A DNA stretch of 64,000 nt from Desulfobacteraceae bacterium UBA2174. GTDB lineage: Bacteria > Desulfobacterota > Desulfobacteria > Desulfobacterales > UBA2174. The position numbers and the translations under genes are program-made. The stretch is from NCBI GenBank assembly GCA_002327445.1, contig DCWA01000041.1, positions 194,986 to 258,985 of the forward strand, read 5' to 3'. Under the pieces are notes generated by a model that saw only the letters and a program-made list of their open reading frames with translations, was not told where the DNA came from and did no database searches. Shown here in pieces: positions 33,498-42,890 of the stretch. Positions within the stretch are counted from its first letter, which is position 1. Each line of letters starts with the position of its first letter.

Positions 33498-34419
33498 GCG
33501 GGTGCTGCTTACCACCCATACCCATCCGGACGGCGACGCCATCGGCAGTCTGCTGGCGCTGGGGTTGATTCTCGAACGCATGGGCAAGACCATCGCCATG
33601 GTCGACGACGATCCGATTCCGGCCATTTACCGGTTTTTGCCGGAGGTGGAACGGATCCTCCGCCACGCGCCGCCGGATACGGATTTCGATGCCGCCGTGG
33701 TGCTCGATTGCGGCTCGCTGGAACGCATCGGCGCGGTGGGGACGACGGTGGCGAAGGTCCCGCTGGTGATCAACATCGATCATCATGTGACCAACAAGGC
33801 CTTCGGCGCCTTCGCCCTCGTGGATCCGAACGCCTGCGCCACCGCTGAAATCGTCTACCGGCTGATTCGGAAAATGGGCGCCCCGATTGACAAAATCGTG
33901 GCAACGGCCATATACACAGGAATTTTTACCGACACCGGCTCGTTCCGATTTTCCAACACCAATCTGGGAGCCTTCACCATCTGCCAGGAAATGGTGGCCC
34001 TGGGCGTGGATCCCTACCAGGTGGCCAAGCATGTGTACGGCACCTATTCCCTGGGACGGATCAAGCTGCTCAACATGGCTTTGGATTCCATCGAGCTGAC
34101 GGCCAACGGCAAGATGACCATCATGACATTGTCGCAAGAAATGCTACGGGAAACGCGCACCCAGCCCGAGGATGGCGACGGGCTGATCAACTACGCCCGC
34201 CGCATCGAGGACGTCCGGGTGGCCGCTCTGATCCAGGAACTCAACAGCGGCCAGGCGGACCAATTTCACGTCAGTCTGCGCAGCGACGGCAGCGTCGACG
34301 TCGCCCGCATCGCTCAGGCCCGCGGTGGCGGCGGCCATGCCATGGCCGCCGGATTCAGCGTCACGGCGCCCCTTGCCGATGTCAAGGCGGATCTGCTGCG
34401 ACTGGCCGCGCAGCTCTGA
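33463..34419 (+). CDS. nrnA: DHH-family nanoRNase/pAp phosphatase NrnA
   Basis: Protein of 318 residues that hydrolyses nanoRNA and 3'-phosphoadenosine 5'-phosphate. DHH domain motifs: THTHPDGDAIGSLLALGL, VVLDCGS, NIDHHVTN (the DHH triad) and GIFTDTGSFRFSNT. The C-terminal DHHA1 domain ends ARGGGGHAMAAGFSV. It is placed between rbfA and truB as in many bacteria. Confidence 0.94.
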   Translation: MQSIIHQLTQSRRVLLTTHTHPDGDAIGSLLALGLILERMGKTIAMVDDDPIPAIYRFLPEVERILRHAPPDTDFDAAVVLDCGSLERIGAVGTTVAKVPLVINIDHHVTNKAFGAFALVDPNACATAEIVYRLIRKMGAPIDKIVATAIYTGIFTDTGSFRFSNTNLGAFTICQEMVALGVDPYQVAKHVYGTYSLGRIKLLNMALDSIELTANGKMTIMTLSQEMLRETRTQPEDGDGLINYARRIEDVRVAALIQELNSGQADQFHVSLRSDGSVDVARIAQARGGGGHAMAAGFSVTAPLADVKADLLRLAAQL

Positions 34420-34443
34420 GGGCAAGGGATCGGATCCGCTTCG

Positions 34444-35337
34444 ATGGATGGGGTGATCGTCATCGACAAGCCCGCGGGCGTCACCTCGGCCCGCGTGGTG
34501 GCGGCGGTAAAGCGCTGCCTGAAAGCCGCCAAGGTCGGCCACACCGGCACCTTGGACCCAGAGGCCACCGGCGTGCTGGTGTGTACGGTGGGCGCTGCAA
34601 CACGCCTGTCGCGATTCTTTCTCGCGGCCCCGAAGACGTACCGGGCCGCCTGCCGCCTGGGGGTGGAGACCGACACCCAGGATGCATCCGGCCAGGTGAC
34701 CGCTACCCGGCCAGTGATGGTGGACGAGGCCCGGGTGCGGGCCGCGGCCGCCCGCTTCGAGGGTGCCATCACCCAGGTGCCCCCGGTTTTTTCGGCGCTC
34801 AAACACCGGGGAGTACCGCTTTACCGCCTGGCCCGGGACGGGAAACCCGTGGCCAAGCCACCGCGGCCGGTGACCGTCTACCGCCTGACGGTGCAGGCGG
34901 TGGACCTGCCGCGGATCGACCTGGAAGTCGCTTGTTCGGCGGGCACCTACGTGCGCACCCTGTGCGCCGACCTGGGAGCCGATCTGGGCTGCGGCGGTCA
35001 TTTGAGCGCTTTGCGGCGCACGGCCAGCGCCGGTTTTACCCTGGCCGAAGCCGTTACCCTGGAGGAAATGGAGGAGCTGGCCCGCCGGGGACGCATCGCC
35101 GAAGCGATCATCGACATGAACACGGCGCTGCGCGAGATGAGCGGGGTCACGGCGGCCCCGGCACTGGTCCAGCGCATCGCCAACGGCGGGCGCCTGACGG
35201 CGGCGGACATCCCTCCGCCGGACGAGGCCGGGCCGTTCAAGGTGGTGGACAGCCGGCACCGGTTGCTGGCGCTGATCACCTTCGACCCGCAAACCCGCTG
35301 CTATGATTATGTCTGTGTCATGCCACACCAACCGTAA
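34444..35337 (+). CDS. truB: tRNA pseudouridine-55 synthase
   Basis: Protein of 297 residues making pseudouridine 55 in the T loop of tRNAs. The catalytic Asp lies in GHTGTLDPEATGVL; other motifs are DKPAGVTSARVVAAVK, QVPPVFSALKHRGVPLY and YVRTLCADLGADLG. A C-terminal PUA-like segment follows. The ATG at 34444 begins 25 bases after nrnA. Confidence 0.95.
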   Translation: MDGVIVIDKPAGVTSARVVAAVKRCLKAAKVGHTGTLDPEATGVLVCTVGAATRLSRFFLAAPKTYRAACRLGVETDTQDASGQVTATRPVMVDEARVRAAAARFEGAITQVPPVFSALKHRGVPLYRLARDGKPVAKPPRPVTVYRLTVQAVDLPRIDLEVACSAGTYVRTLCADLGADLGCGGHLSALRRTASAGFTLAEAVTLEEMEELARRGRIAEAIIDMNTALREMSGVTAAPALVQRIANGGRLTAADIPPPDEAGPFKVVDSRHRLLALITFDPQTRCYDYVCVMPHQP

Positions 35338-35360
35338 CGTGAGACGAGGAGGAAAAGCCA

Positions 35361-35630
35361 GTGGTGCTGTCGACGGATGACAAGAAAAAACTCATAGACC
35401 AGTACAAACTTCACGAATCGGACACCGGTTCGCCCGAGGTCCAGGTGGGGTTGCTCACCCAGCGCATCACCTACCTCACCGAACACCTCAAGGTGCACAA
35501 GAAGGACCATCACAGCCGGCGGGGGTTGCTGATGCTCGTCGGCCGACGGCGGCGTCTGCTCAACTATGTCAAGGGCAAGGATGTCAACCGCTACCGCGGC
35601 ATCATCGAAGCCCTTGGCATCCGGCGTTAG
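35361..35630 (+). CDS. rpsO: 30S ribosomal protein S15
   Basis: Eighty-nine residues, the standard S15 length: ESDTGSPEVQVGLLTQRITY and HKKDHHSRRGLLMLVGRRRR. GTG 35361 follows GAGGAGGAAAAGCCA; a second GTG at 35364 is possible. It precedes pnp as in E. coli. Confidence 0.97.
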   Translation: MVLSTDDKKKLIDQYKLHESDTGSPEVQVGLLTQRITYLTEHLKVHKKDHHSRRGLLMLVGRRRRLLNYVKGKDVNRYRGIIEALGIRR

Positions 35631-35713
35631 AGGCCATTTTCGGCCCGGGACCGCGATCCCGAGACGCCGACCGCCGCGGGACCAGCGCTGAACCGGCGCG
35701 GTCCGTCGTTGCA

Positions 35714-35739
35714 CCGGCCAGGCGATCCGCCTGGGCCGG
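35714..35739 (+). promoter_or_regulatory. leader hairpin between rpsO and pnp
   Basis: CCGGCCAGGCG pairs with CGCCTGGGCCGG (one bulged G) around ATC, about 70 bases before pnp. In E. coli a hairpin in this same gap is cut by RNase III and used for PNPase autoregulation. An equivalent role here is inferred from position alone. Confidence 0.5.
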
Positions 35740-35808
35740 ATCGGGTATCGCCACGGCCCACCGATGCGCTTGAAGGCGGATCCGCGGGACCTGGCAGCAG
35801 GAGAACAC

Positions 35809-37908
35809 ATGGAAAAATCAGTCAGTTGTCAAATCGGCGGTCGCACGCTGAGCATCCAGACCGGCAAAGTTGCCAAACAGGCTTCCGGTGCCGCCGTGGT
35901 TCAATACGGTGATACCATCGTGCTGGTCACGGTGGTGGCGGCCCAGGAAACCCGTGACGCGGGTTTTTTACCTTTGACCGTTGAATATCAGGAAAAAATC
36001 TACGCCGCCGGGCGGATTCCCGGCAACTATTTCCGGCGCGAGATCGGACGTCCCACCGAAAAGGAGACCCTGACATCGCGTCTCATCGACCGTCCCATCC
36101 GCCCCCTGTTCCCCAAGGGATGGCGCTACGAGACCCAGGTGATCGCCACCGTCCTTTCCATGGACCGGGAAAACGATCCGGACATGCTGGCCATGATCGG
36201 CGCCTCGGCCGCCCTGGAGCTTTCCGACATCCCCTTTGCCGGCCCCATCGCGGCGGTGCGCGTCGGCCGGATTGACGGTGAACTGGTTGCCAATCCATCA
36301 CTGCCGGACCTGGAACGCTCGGATATCAACATCATCGTGGCCGGATCGGCCACCGGGGTGGTGATGGTGGAAGGCGGCGCCGACATCGCCAGCGAGGCCG
36401 ACATGCTCGAGGCGATCTTTTTCGCCCATGCCCAGATGCAGCCGGTCATCGCCATACAAGTGGAGCTGCAGCAAAGCTGCGGCCGCGCCAAGCGCGCCCA
36501 TGCCGCCCCGGCACCGGATGCGGCCCTGGCCGAGCGCCTGGCGGCCCTGGCCGGCGATCGGCTGCGCGCCGCGTTGACGGTGCCCGAAAAAATGGCCCGC
36601 CACGAGGCCGTGCACGCTGCCAAGGCCGAGGTCAAAGCCGCACTGGATCCCGAGCTGGCCGACCGCTGGAGCGAAGTGGCCGAGATTCTCGACGACCTGC
36701 AGAAAAAGATCAGCCGCGACATGATCCTCAAGGAGGGACGGCGCATGGACGGCCGCCGCTTCGACCAGGTGCGACCCATCACCTGCGAGGTGGGAATCCT
36801 GCCCAGGCCCCACGGCTCCGCCCTGTTCACCCGGGGCGAAACCCAGGTACTGGGGGTGCTGACCCTTGGATCGGGGCAGGACGAGCAGCGGGTGGAGACC
36901 CTGAGCGGGGATGAGTTCCGCCCCTTCATGCTCCACTACAATTTTCCGCCCTTTTCCGTGGGCGAGGTCAAGCGCCTGGGCGGACCGAGCCGGCGCGACA
37001 TCGGCCATGGCGGCCTCTCCACCCGGGCCCTCGAAAGGGTGCTGCCCGACAAGGAGATTTTCGATTACACGATCCGCCTGGTTTCGGAAGTGCTCGAGTC
37101 CAACGGCTCCTCCTCCATGGGTACCGTCTGCGCCGGAACCTTGGCGCTGATGGACGGCGGTGTGCCGATCAAGGCTCCGGTGGCCGGCATCGCCATGGGG
37201 CTGGTCAAGGGTGAGGACAAGGTAGTGGTGCTCACCGACATCCTCGGCGACGAGGACCACACCGGCGACATGGACTTCAAGGTAGCCGGTACCGCCGAGG
37301 GGATCACCGCCCTGCAGATGGACATCAAGATCCACGAGCTGCCCCGCGAGATCCTGCAACAGGCCCTGGCGCAGGCCCGGGAGGGACGGCTGCACATCCT
37401 CAAGGAGATGCTCACCGCCCTTGACACGCCCCGGGGCAGTATTTCGCCCTACGCGCCGTGCATCACCACCATCGACATCAACCCGGACAAGATTCGCGAC
37501 ATCATCGGCCCGGGGGGCAAGGTGATCCGGGCCCTGCAGAGCGAAACCAACACCAAGATCGACATCGACGACTCGGGGACCATCAAGATCGCTGCGGTCT
37601 CCAAGGAGGATGGCCAGGCGGCCATCGAACGCATCCGTGCCCTGACGATGGAGCCGGAGGTCGGCCAGATCTACGAGGGCAAGGTCGTCAAGGTGATGGA
37701 TTTCGGCGCCTTCGTACAGATCCTGCCCGGCACGGACGGGCTGGTGCACATCAGCCAGCTCTCCACCCAGAGGGTCACCAAGGTGACCGACGTGGTCAAG
37801 GAAGGCGATACCTTGCGGGTCAAGGTGCTCGAGATCACTCGGGACGGCAAGATCCGCCTCAGCCACAAGGCGCTGTTGGAAGAAGAGGGCGATGGCCGGA
37901 AACGTTGA
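35809..37908 (+). CDS. pnp: polyribonucleotide nucleotidyltransferase (PNPase)
   Basis: Phosphorolytic 3'-5' exoribonuclease of 699 residues. Two RNase PH-like cores are visible (GDTIVLVTVVAAQETRDAGF and the catalytic second core with ILGDEDHTGDMDFKVAGTAEG). They are followed by a KH domain (IIGPGGKVIRALQSETNTKI) and an S1 domain (GKVVKVMDFGAFVQILPGTD). ATG 35809 with GCAGGAG upstream marks the usual start. The M16 peptidase gene overlaps its 3' end by 17 bases. Confidence 0.97.
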   Translation: MEKSVSCQIGGRTLSIQTGKVAKQASGAAVVQYGDTIVLVTVVAAQETRDAGFLPLTVEYQEKIYAAGRIPGNYFRREIGRPTEKETLTSRLIDRPIRPLFPKGWRYETQVIATVLSMDRENDPDMLAMIGASAALELSDIPFAGPIAAVRVGRIDGELVANPSLPDLERSDINIIVAGSATGVVMVEGGADIASEADMLEAIFFAHAQMQPVIAIQVELQQSCGRAKRAHAAPAPDAALAERLAALAGDRLRAALTVPEKMARHEAVHAAKAEVKAALDPELADRWSEVAEILDDLQKKISRDMILKEGRRMDGRRFDQVRPITCEVGILPRPHGSALFTRGETQVLGVLTLGSGQDEQRVETLSGDEFRPFMLHYNFPPFSVGEVKRLGGPSRRDIGHGGLSTRALERVLPDKEIFDYTIRLVSEVLESNGSSSMGTVCAGTLALMDGGVPIKAPVAGIAMGLVKGEDKVVVLTDILGDEDHTGDMDFKVAGTAEGITALQMDIKIHELPREILQQALAQAREGRLHILKEMLTALDTPRGSISPYAPCITTIDINPDKIRDIIGPGGKVIRALQSETNTKIDIDDSGTIKIAAVSKEDGQAAIERIRALTMEPEVGQIYEGKVVKVMDFGAFVQILPGTDGLVHISQLSTQRVTKVTDVVKEGDTLRVKVLEITRDGKIRLSHKALLEEEGDGRKR

Positions 37909-39160
37909 GTCCATCCGCCTGCCCAACGGGGTTCGGATCGTCACCCGCCGGATGCCCCATGTGTGCAGCATCGCCATGGGGGTCTGGGTCGACGTGGGGG
38001 CCCGCGATGAGGCTGCGGCCGACAGCGGGCTTTCCCACGTGATCGAACACATGATCTTCAAGGGAACCGAGCGTCGTAGCGCCTACCAGATCGCCAAGGC
38101 CTTCGATGCCATCGGCGGCCATACCAACGCCTTCACCTCCCTGGAGACCACCTGCTATCACGCCAAGGTCGTCGACGCCCACCAGGAAACCATGGTGGAC
38201 CTGCTGGCGGACATCTTCCTCCATTCCACCTTTTCCCCTCCGGAGATCGAGCGGGAACGCACCGTGATCCTCCAGGAGATCCGGATGGTGGAGGACAGCC
38301 CCGAAGACCTCGCGCACATCCTGGCCTGCGCAGACCTGTGGGGAGAACATCCCCTCGGGCGCTCGATCCTCGGCACCCCCGAGAATCTCGCGACCTTCGA
38401 CCAGAAGCGCATCCAGGGGTTTTTCCACCGCAACTACCGGCCGGAACGCATCGTGATCGCCGCGGCCGGGAATCTGGACCACGACCGGATCCGCGACCTG
38501 CTGGCCCCGGCTTTCGGCGCCCTGCCGTCCGGGGACACGGCCACGCCACCGCGCCAAGTCCCCGCGGCGCGGTCGCCGATCCAGGTGGTGCCGCGGCCCC
38601 TGGAACAGGTGCACCTCTGCCTGACCGGACCCGCCTTGAGTGTCGCCGACGAACGCCGCTACGCCTTCAGCCTGCTCAATTCGATCCTCGGCGGCAACAT
38701 GAGTTCGCGCCTTTTTCAGGCCATCCGGGAGCAGCATGGCCTGGCCTACTCGGTCTACTCGTTCGTATCCGCCTTCACCGATTCCGGGATGATCGGGGTG
38801 TACGCCGCCGTGGCACCGGAAAACACCCGCGAAACCCTGGCGCGCATTGCCGCCGAGATTCGGCGCCTGGCCGAGACGCCGGTGGGGGCCCAGCGGCTCG
38901 CCGACGCCAAGGCGTTCACCAAGGGCAGCCTCCTGCTGTCGGCCGAAAGCAACGAGAACCAGATGATGCGTCTGGCGCAAAACGAAATCTACATGGGCCG
39001 GTTCATCCCCATGTCCGAGGTCACCGAACGGATCGACGCCGTCCGTGCGGCGGAAATCCAGGATCTGGCCGCCAGACTGCTCGATCCCGGGCGTCTGGCG
39101 CTCACCGCTCTGGGGCCGGTGCCCGCCGGGGCGGTGGATGGCGCTTGGTGGCAGCAATGA
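37892..39160 (+). CDS. M16-family zinc peptidase (processing peptidase-like)
   Basis: Protein of 422 residues. The inverted zinc motif HVIEHMIFKG (HxxEH, near 50) plus the downstream Glu in ERERTVILQEIRMVEDSPED define an active M16 subunit. The C-terminal non-catalytic half contains LNSILGGNMSSRLFQAIREQ and GLAYSVYSF. Such YmxG/PqqL-like genes regularly follow pnp and precede dut. There is no signal peptide, so it should act in the cytoplasm on peptides. Confidence 0.93.
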   Translation: MAGNVESIRLPNGVRIVTRRMPHVCSIAMGVWVDVGARDEAAADSGLSHVIEHMIFKGTERRSAYQIAKAFDAIGGHTNAFTSLETTCYHAKVVDAHQETMVDLLADIFLHSTFSPPEIERERTVILQEIRMVEDSPEDLAHILACADLWGEHPLGRSILGTPENLATFDQKRIQGFFHRNYRPERIVIAAAGNLDHDRIRDLLAPAFGALPSGDTATPPRQVPAARSPIQVVPRPLEQVHLCLTGPALSVADERRYAFSLLNSILGGNMSSRLFQAIREQHGLAYSVYSFVSAFTDSGMIGVYAAVAPENTRETLARIAAEIRRLAETPVGAQRLADAKAFTKGSLLLSAESNENQMMRLAQNEIYMGRFIPMSEVTERIDAVRAAEIQDLAARLLDPGRLALTALGPVPAGAVDGAWWQQ

Positions 39161-39660
39161 CCAAGGCCCTCGAGGACCCCGAGCGACAGGAAAATACCGC
39201 CGTGAAGGACGCGCTGCCCATCGCGTTCCTGCGACTGCGGCCGGAGTGCGACGGGGATGTTCCGCTGCCGCGCTACATGACGCACCGGGCCGCCGGAATG
39301 GACATCGCCGCCGCCGTGGCGGCCCCCTTGACCCTGCCGCCGGGGCGGATCGAACGGGTTCCCACCGGCTTTGCCATGGCCCTGCCCGACGGCTTCGAGG
39401 CCCAGATCCGGCCCCGCAGCGGCTTGGCCGTCCGCCACGGGGTCACCGTGGTCAACGCCCCGGGCACCATCGACGGCGACTACCGCGGGGAAATCCAGGT
39501 GGCCCTGATCAACCTGGGTGCTGCCCCCTACACCATCCAGCGCGGCGACCGCATCGCCCAGATGGTCATTGCGCCGGTGCGGCGGGCCGAGCCCGTGCTG
39601 GTGGAAACCCTTCCCGCCACCGAGCGCCATGACGGCGGCTTCGGGCACACCGGTGCCTGA
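39157..39660 (+). CDS. dut: deoxyuridine 5'-triphosphate nucleotidohydrolase
   Basis: Trimeric dUTPase of 167 residues that keeps uracil out of DNA. The five motifs are visible: AAGMDIAAA (I), RPRSGLAVRHGV (II), VVNAPGTIDGDYRGEIQVAL (III), RGDRIAQMVIAPV (IV) and ERHDGGFGHTG (V). The ATG overlaps the M16 stop by four bases; a GTG at 39202 would give a more typical 152-residue protein. The MBL gene overlaps its end. Confidence 0.95.
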   Translation: MTKALEDPERQENTAVKDALPIAFLRLRPECDGDVPLPRYMTHRAAGMDIAAAVAAPLTLPPGRIERVPTGFAMALPDGFEAQIRPRSGLAVRHGVTVVNAPGTIDGDYRGEIQVALINLGAAPYTIQRGDRIAQMVIAPVRRAEPVLVETLPATERHDGGFGHTGA

Positions 39661-40471
39661 CCCCCTGCCCCCGCCCCCCGGCGGCATCTGTTTCTGCGTA
39701 CTCGCCAGCGGCAGCAAGGGCAACGCCGTCTATGTGTCCGACGGGGACACCACGGTGCTCATCGACGCCGGTCTTTCCGGAAGAGAGCTGGAAAAACGGA
39801 TGCACCTCCGGAACCTGGCTCCGGAACGCATCGACGCCATCGTGGTGAGCCACGAGCACAGCGACCACATCGGGGGCGTGGGCGTCATGGCCCGCCGCTA
39901 CCGGGTCCCCGTCTACCTGACGCCGGGTACGGGACAAAACGCCGCTGGCGCCCTGGGCCGCATCGCGGAGGTGGTCCATTTTGAACCCGGCCGTCCCTTT
40001 TGCATCCACACCCTCGCCTTTCATCCCTTCGCCCTGCCCCATGATGCTGCGGATCCGTCCGGATTCACCGTTGCCAGCCAGGGGGTCAAGCTGGGCATCG
40101 CCACCGATCTGGGAACCGCTCCGGCGATGATCCAGGCCCATCTGGCCGACTGCCAGGCCTTGGTGCTGGAGGCCAACCACGACCCGCGCATGCTCGTGGA
40201 AGGTCCCTACCCCTGGCCCCTGAAACAGCGCGTCGCCGGCCGCACCGGACACCTGAGCAACCCGGAAGCCCGGGACCTCCTCGGCCGGGTGCGCCACGAC
40301 GGGCTGCGCCACGTGGTCCTGGCCCACCTCAGCGAGATCAACAACACTCCGGAATGCGCCCTGAACGTGGTGGCCGAAGGTCTCGGCCCCTGCCGGGCCA
40401 AGCTGACGGTGGCCCTCCAGAGCCGGCCCGGGGAATTGATCCGCCTGCGTCGAGACGACGGAACCGATTGA
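39629..40471 (+). CDS. metallo-beta-lactamase-fold hydrolase (YycJ/WalJ-like)
   Basis: Protein of 280 residues with an MBL fold. LASGSKGNAVYVSDG and VLIDAGLSGRELEKR are followed by the metal motif VSHEHSDHIGG (HxHxDH), then GIATDLG, VLEANHD and a final VVLAHLSEINN. Members resemble the 5'-3' exonuclease YycJ/WalJ. ATG 39629 lies inside the end of dut (32-base overlap), so expression is coupled; a short proline-rich N-terminus precedes the fold. Confidence 0.88.
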   Translation: MTAASGTPVPDPLPPPPGGICFCVLASGSKGNAVYVSDGDTTVLIDAGLSGRELEKRMHLRNLAPERIDAIVVSHEHSDHIGGVGVMARRYRVPVYLTPGTGQNAAGALGRIAEVVHFEPGRPFCIHTLAFHPFALPHDAADPSGFTVASQGVKLGIATDLGTAPAMIQAHLADCQALVLEANHDPRMLVEGPYPWPLKQRVAGRTGHLSNPEARDLLGRVRHDGLRHVVLAHLSEINNTPECALNVVAEGLGPCRAKLTVALQSRPGELIRLRRDDGTD

Positions 40472-40486
40472 CTCCGGCTTCGGGTT

Positions 40487-42127
40487 TCACAAGAAGGACC
40501 GGTGCCCGCTGGGACAGACCGGCACATGGCACAGGGCCCGCCGGAAACGTTCGGTGAGGACCGCGTCGCAGGAATGGCTCCAGACCTTTCCCGCCGCATC
40601 GGCCCCCCGCATTTTCCCGTCGTGAAGAAAGGCCGCCAGGAGCCGGTGGCCCAGGGCGAGGCGATCGTCGGTGGCCCCGATCGATTCGCCGTCCAGCGGC
40701 ATCGGCGCCGGCACCGGCGCGCCGCCGTCCTTGAGGGCCTTGATGAAGTTGAGCAGGCGGCCCAGGCGCAGCAGCGTCGCCGTCCGGCGCCGGGCGAGGT
40801 CGTCGCCCACCGGCAGGGCCGTCGCGCGCATGCGGGCAAAGGTGGAAGGCAGGAGCCCCATCTCCCGGCAGCGCTCGAAATCCAGGGTTTGCGGTACGGG
40901 GTAGTACACCGAAAGGCCCGCCAGTACCGGGCGCCGGGCCAGAAAGAGCAGGTCGGAGAGGCTCTCGCCGGCCGGCTGCCCGGGTCCGCCGATGATGATG
41001 TAGCCCACCGCCGTCATCCCGCGGCACGCGGCGGCGGAAAGCACCCGGTCGAAGTCCCGCCGGAGGTCCGGACGCCGGAAAAACCGCGTGCGCCGGCGTA
41101 CGGCGGTGCCCAGGGACAGGTTCAGGGACCGAAAGCCGACGGCCTGCATCAAGTCGAGCAGTGCATCGTCCAGGGTGGAGGGCATCAACCCGTTCATGGC
41201 ACGCAATTCGACGGTCCCCGGCGCAAAGCGCCGCCGGATCCCCTCCAGCAAGGAAACGAACCAGCCGCGATCCAGGCTGAGGTTTTCGTCTTCGAAATCG
41301 ATGAATCCGAGGTCCTCGCCGGCAGCAGCGCCATCGATCTCCGCCAGCACCGAGGCCACCGAACGGCGCCGGTAGGGCGGCGCCGTCTCGTCGCCGAAGG
41401 CGCAGTAGGAACACCGGTAAGGGCATCCGCGGCTGGCGGTGATCTGCACGGCCCCGCGCCCGCCGCGCCGGTAGGCCTGGCGCGCCACCAGGTCTAGAGC
41501 GGCTGGCGGCAGGCGGTCCAGATCGGCGACCCAGACCGCCGGATTCATCCACAGACCGCCAGGGGACCGGCGTCTCACCAACCCGGGCACATTCTCCAGA
41601 TCGCCCTGGCCTGTCAATGCCCGGGCCAGGGCCACCATCGCCTCTTCTCCTTCCCCCCGGATCACGAAATCCACCGACGGGCAGGCCATGACCTGCTCGG
41701 GCAGCGCCGTGGCATGGTGGCCGCCCACCACGATGCGGGCACCGGGCAGGTGCCGGCGCACCGCTTCCACCGTGGCCAGAGCCTCGTCGGCATAGGCGGT
41801 GAACAGGCTGGAAATGCCCACCAGGAAAGGCCGGCCCTCGGCGGCGCGGCGGGCGACGGTGTCGAAGCCGGCACCGTGGTGAGCCCAGGTGGAAAACAGG
41901 CCGAAGGGCGACTGGTCCGGTGGGCCGTACATGTCTTCGAGATCCGCCAATTCAGGCGGCAGCGGCTTGACCCGGCGCTTGGCGCCGGCCAGGGCATCGA
42001 CCAGCGCCACGGTGAACCCGGCGGCGCGCAGCGCGGCGGCGATGCCCGCCAGGCCGGCGGGAAAGGTGCGTTTGGCGGTGAGGTAGAAGTCGCGGATCGG
42101 CGGCTGAATCAGGCAAATCTGCGGCAT
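40487..42127 (-). CDS. B12-binding-domain radical SAM protein
   Basis: Protein of 546 residues. The N-terminal cobalamin-binding-like Rossmann domain (residues 1-160; ICLIQPPIRDFYLTAKRTFP, GARIVVGGHHATALP) precedes the radical SAM core with ASRGCPYRCSYCAFGDETA (CxxxCxxC). The SAM-binding region is GYIIIGGPGQPAGESLSDL. The cobalamin fold may be present without the His of DxHxxG, so B12 binding is not certain. Substrate unknown. ATG 42127 is chosen because it starts the Rossmann strand. It converges with the MBL gene, 15 bases apart. Confidence 0.85.
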   Translation of the reverse strand: MPQICLIQPPIRDFYLTAKRTFPAGLAGIAAALRAAGFTVALVDALAGAKRRVKPLPPELADLEDMYGPPDQSPFGLFSTWAHHGAGFDTVARRAAEGRPFLVGISSLFTAYADEALATVEAVRRHLPGARIVVGGHHATALPEQVMACPSVDFVIRGEGEEAMVALARALTGQGDLENVPGLVRRRSPGGLWMNPAVWVADLDRLPPAALDLVARQAYRRGGRGAVQITASRGCPYRCSYCAFGDETAPPYRRRSVASVLAEIDGAAAGEDLGFIDFEDENLSLDRGWFVSLLEGIRRRFAPGTVELRAMNGLMPSTLDDALLDLMQAVGFRSLNLSLGTAVRRRTRFFRRPDLRRDFDRVLSAAACRGMTAVGYIIIGGPGQPAGESLSDLLFLARRPVLAGLSVYYPVPQTLDFERCREMGLLPSTFARMRATALPVGDDLARRRTATLLRLGRLLNFIKALKDGGAPVPAPMPLDGESIGATDDRLALGHRLLAAFLHDGKMRGADAAGKVWSHSCDAVLTERFRRALCHVPVCPSGHRSFL

Positions 42128-42223
42128 GCCGGGGTCCTGGGGAGATTCGGTGCAGGCGAGGAATCTTGGCCGAATCCGAAGCATCGTGTTTACAGCGGCT
42201 CCGATTCCCCGGATGAAGGGTTC

Positions 42224-42820
42224 CTATGGCGTGCTCTTCTTCTTTTTTCGCCGGCTCCGGCTTCGCTGGATCAACTTTTCCTTGCCGACGGCGATCTTTT
42301 GCTGGATGCCATCCCGGTATCGGGTCACCGCGACCAGCGACAGGTAATAGCCTGCCGCCGCCAGCGGGATGCCCATCACGATGCCGCCGACGGTCAAGGT
42401 CCAGAAAACGTGCGGTGCCCGGGCAACAATCTCCATCAACGTCATCTGGTCGGCAAAACCGGAGGCCAGACGACCGGAGAGACCGGTGATCCGTGATCCG
42501 ACCACGTAGGTCAGCCCGTAGATGAAGGCCGCGGTCACCGGGTTGGTAATCCAGACGCCGGCCGCGGCGGCCACCTTGTTGGCTTTCACCAGAGCCGCCA
42601 GCGGCACGGCAATGAGCATTTGGGCGCCCATGGTGGGCGTGAGCCCCACGAAAATCCCCACGGCGAACCCGCGGGCGATTTCCCGGGGGCAGCCCCGCAG
42701 CCTGATGAAGCGTTCATAGGCGCGCCTGAACAGCCCCGGCGGCGCGGTGTCGGCCAACTGGCCCGGCTTGGGGGGCATGGAGCAGTTCGGTTCGGAGGGG
42801 GCGTTTTTTCTTCTGGCCAT
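42224..42820 (-). CDS. DUF2062 membrane protein
   Basis: Protein of 198 residues with the DUF2062 motif GFAVGIFVGLTPTMGAQMLIA and hydrophobic helices near 60-80, 95-125 (VWITNPVTAAFIYGLTYVVG) and 155-175 (LTVGGIVMGIPLAAAGYYLS). It ends in a strongly basic tail (RSRSRRKKKK). It lies in the inner membrane; function unknown. It is downstream of the PHP phosphatase gene on the same strand (70-base gap). Confidence 0.82.
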   Translation of the reverse strand: MARRKNAPSEPNCSMPPKPGQLADTAPPGLFRRAYERFIRLRGCPREIARGFAVGIFVGLTPTMGAQMLIAVPLAALVKANKVAAAAGVWITNPVTAAFIYGLTYVVGSRITGLSGRLASGFADQMTLMEIVARAPHVFWTLTVGGIVMGIPLAAAGYYLSLVAVTRYRDGIQQKIAVGKEKLIQRSRSRRKKKKSTP

Positions 42821-42890
42821 CGGCAAACCACCCGGGCAATGAGGAAGCAGCGCTTTGTAGCATATCGCTCCGGGTGCGACAACGGCCTCC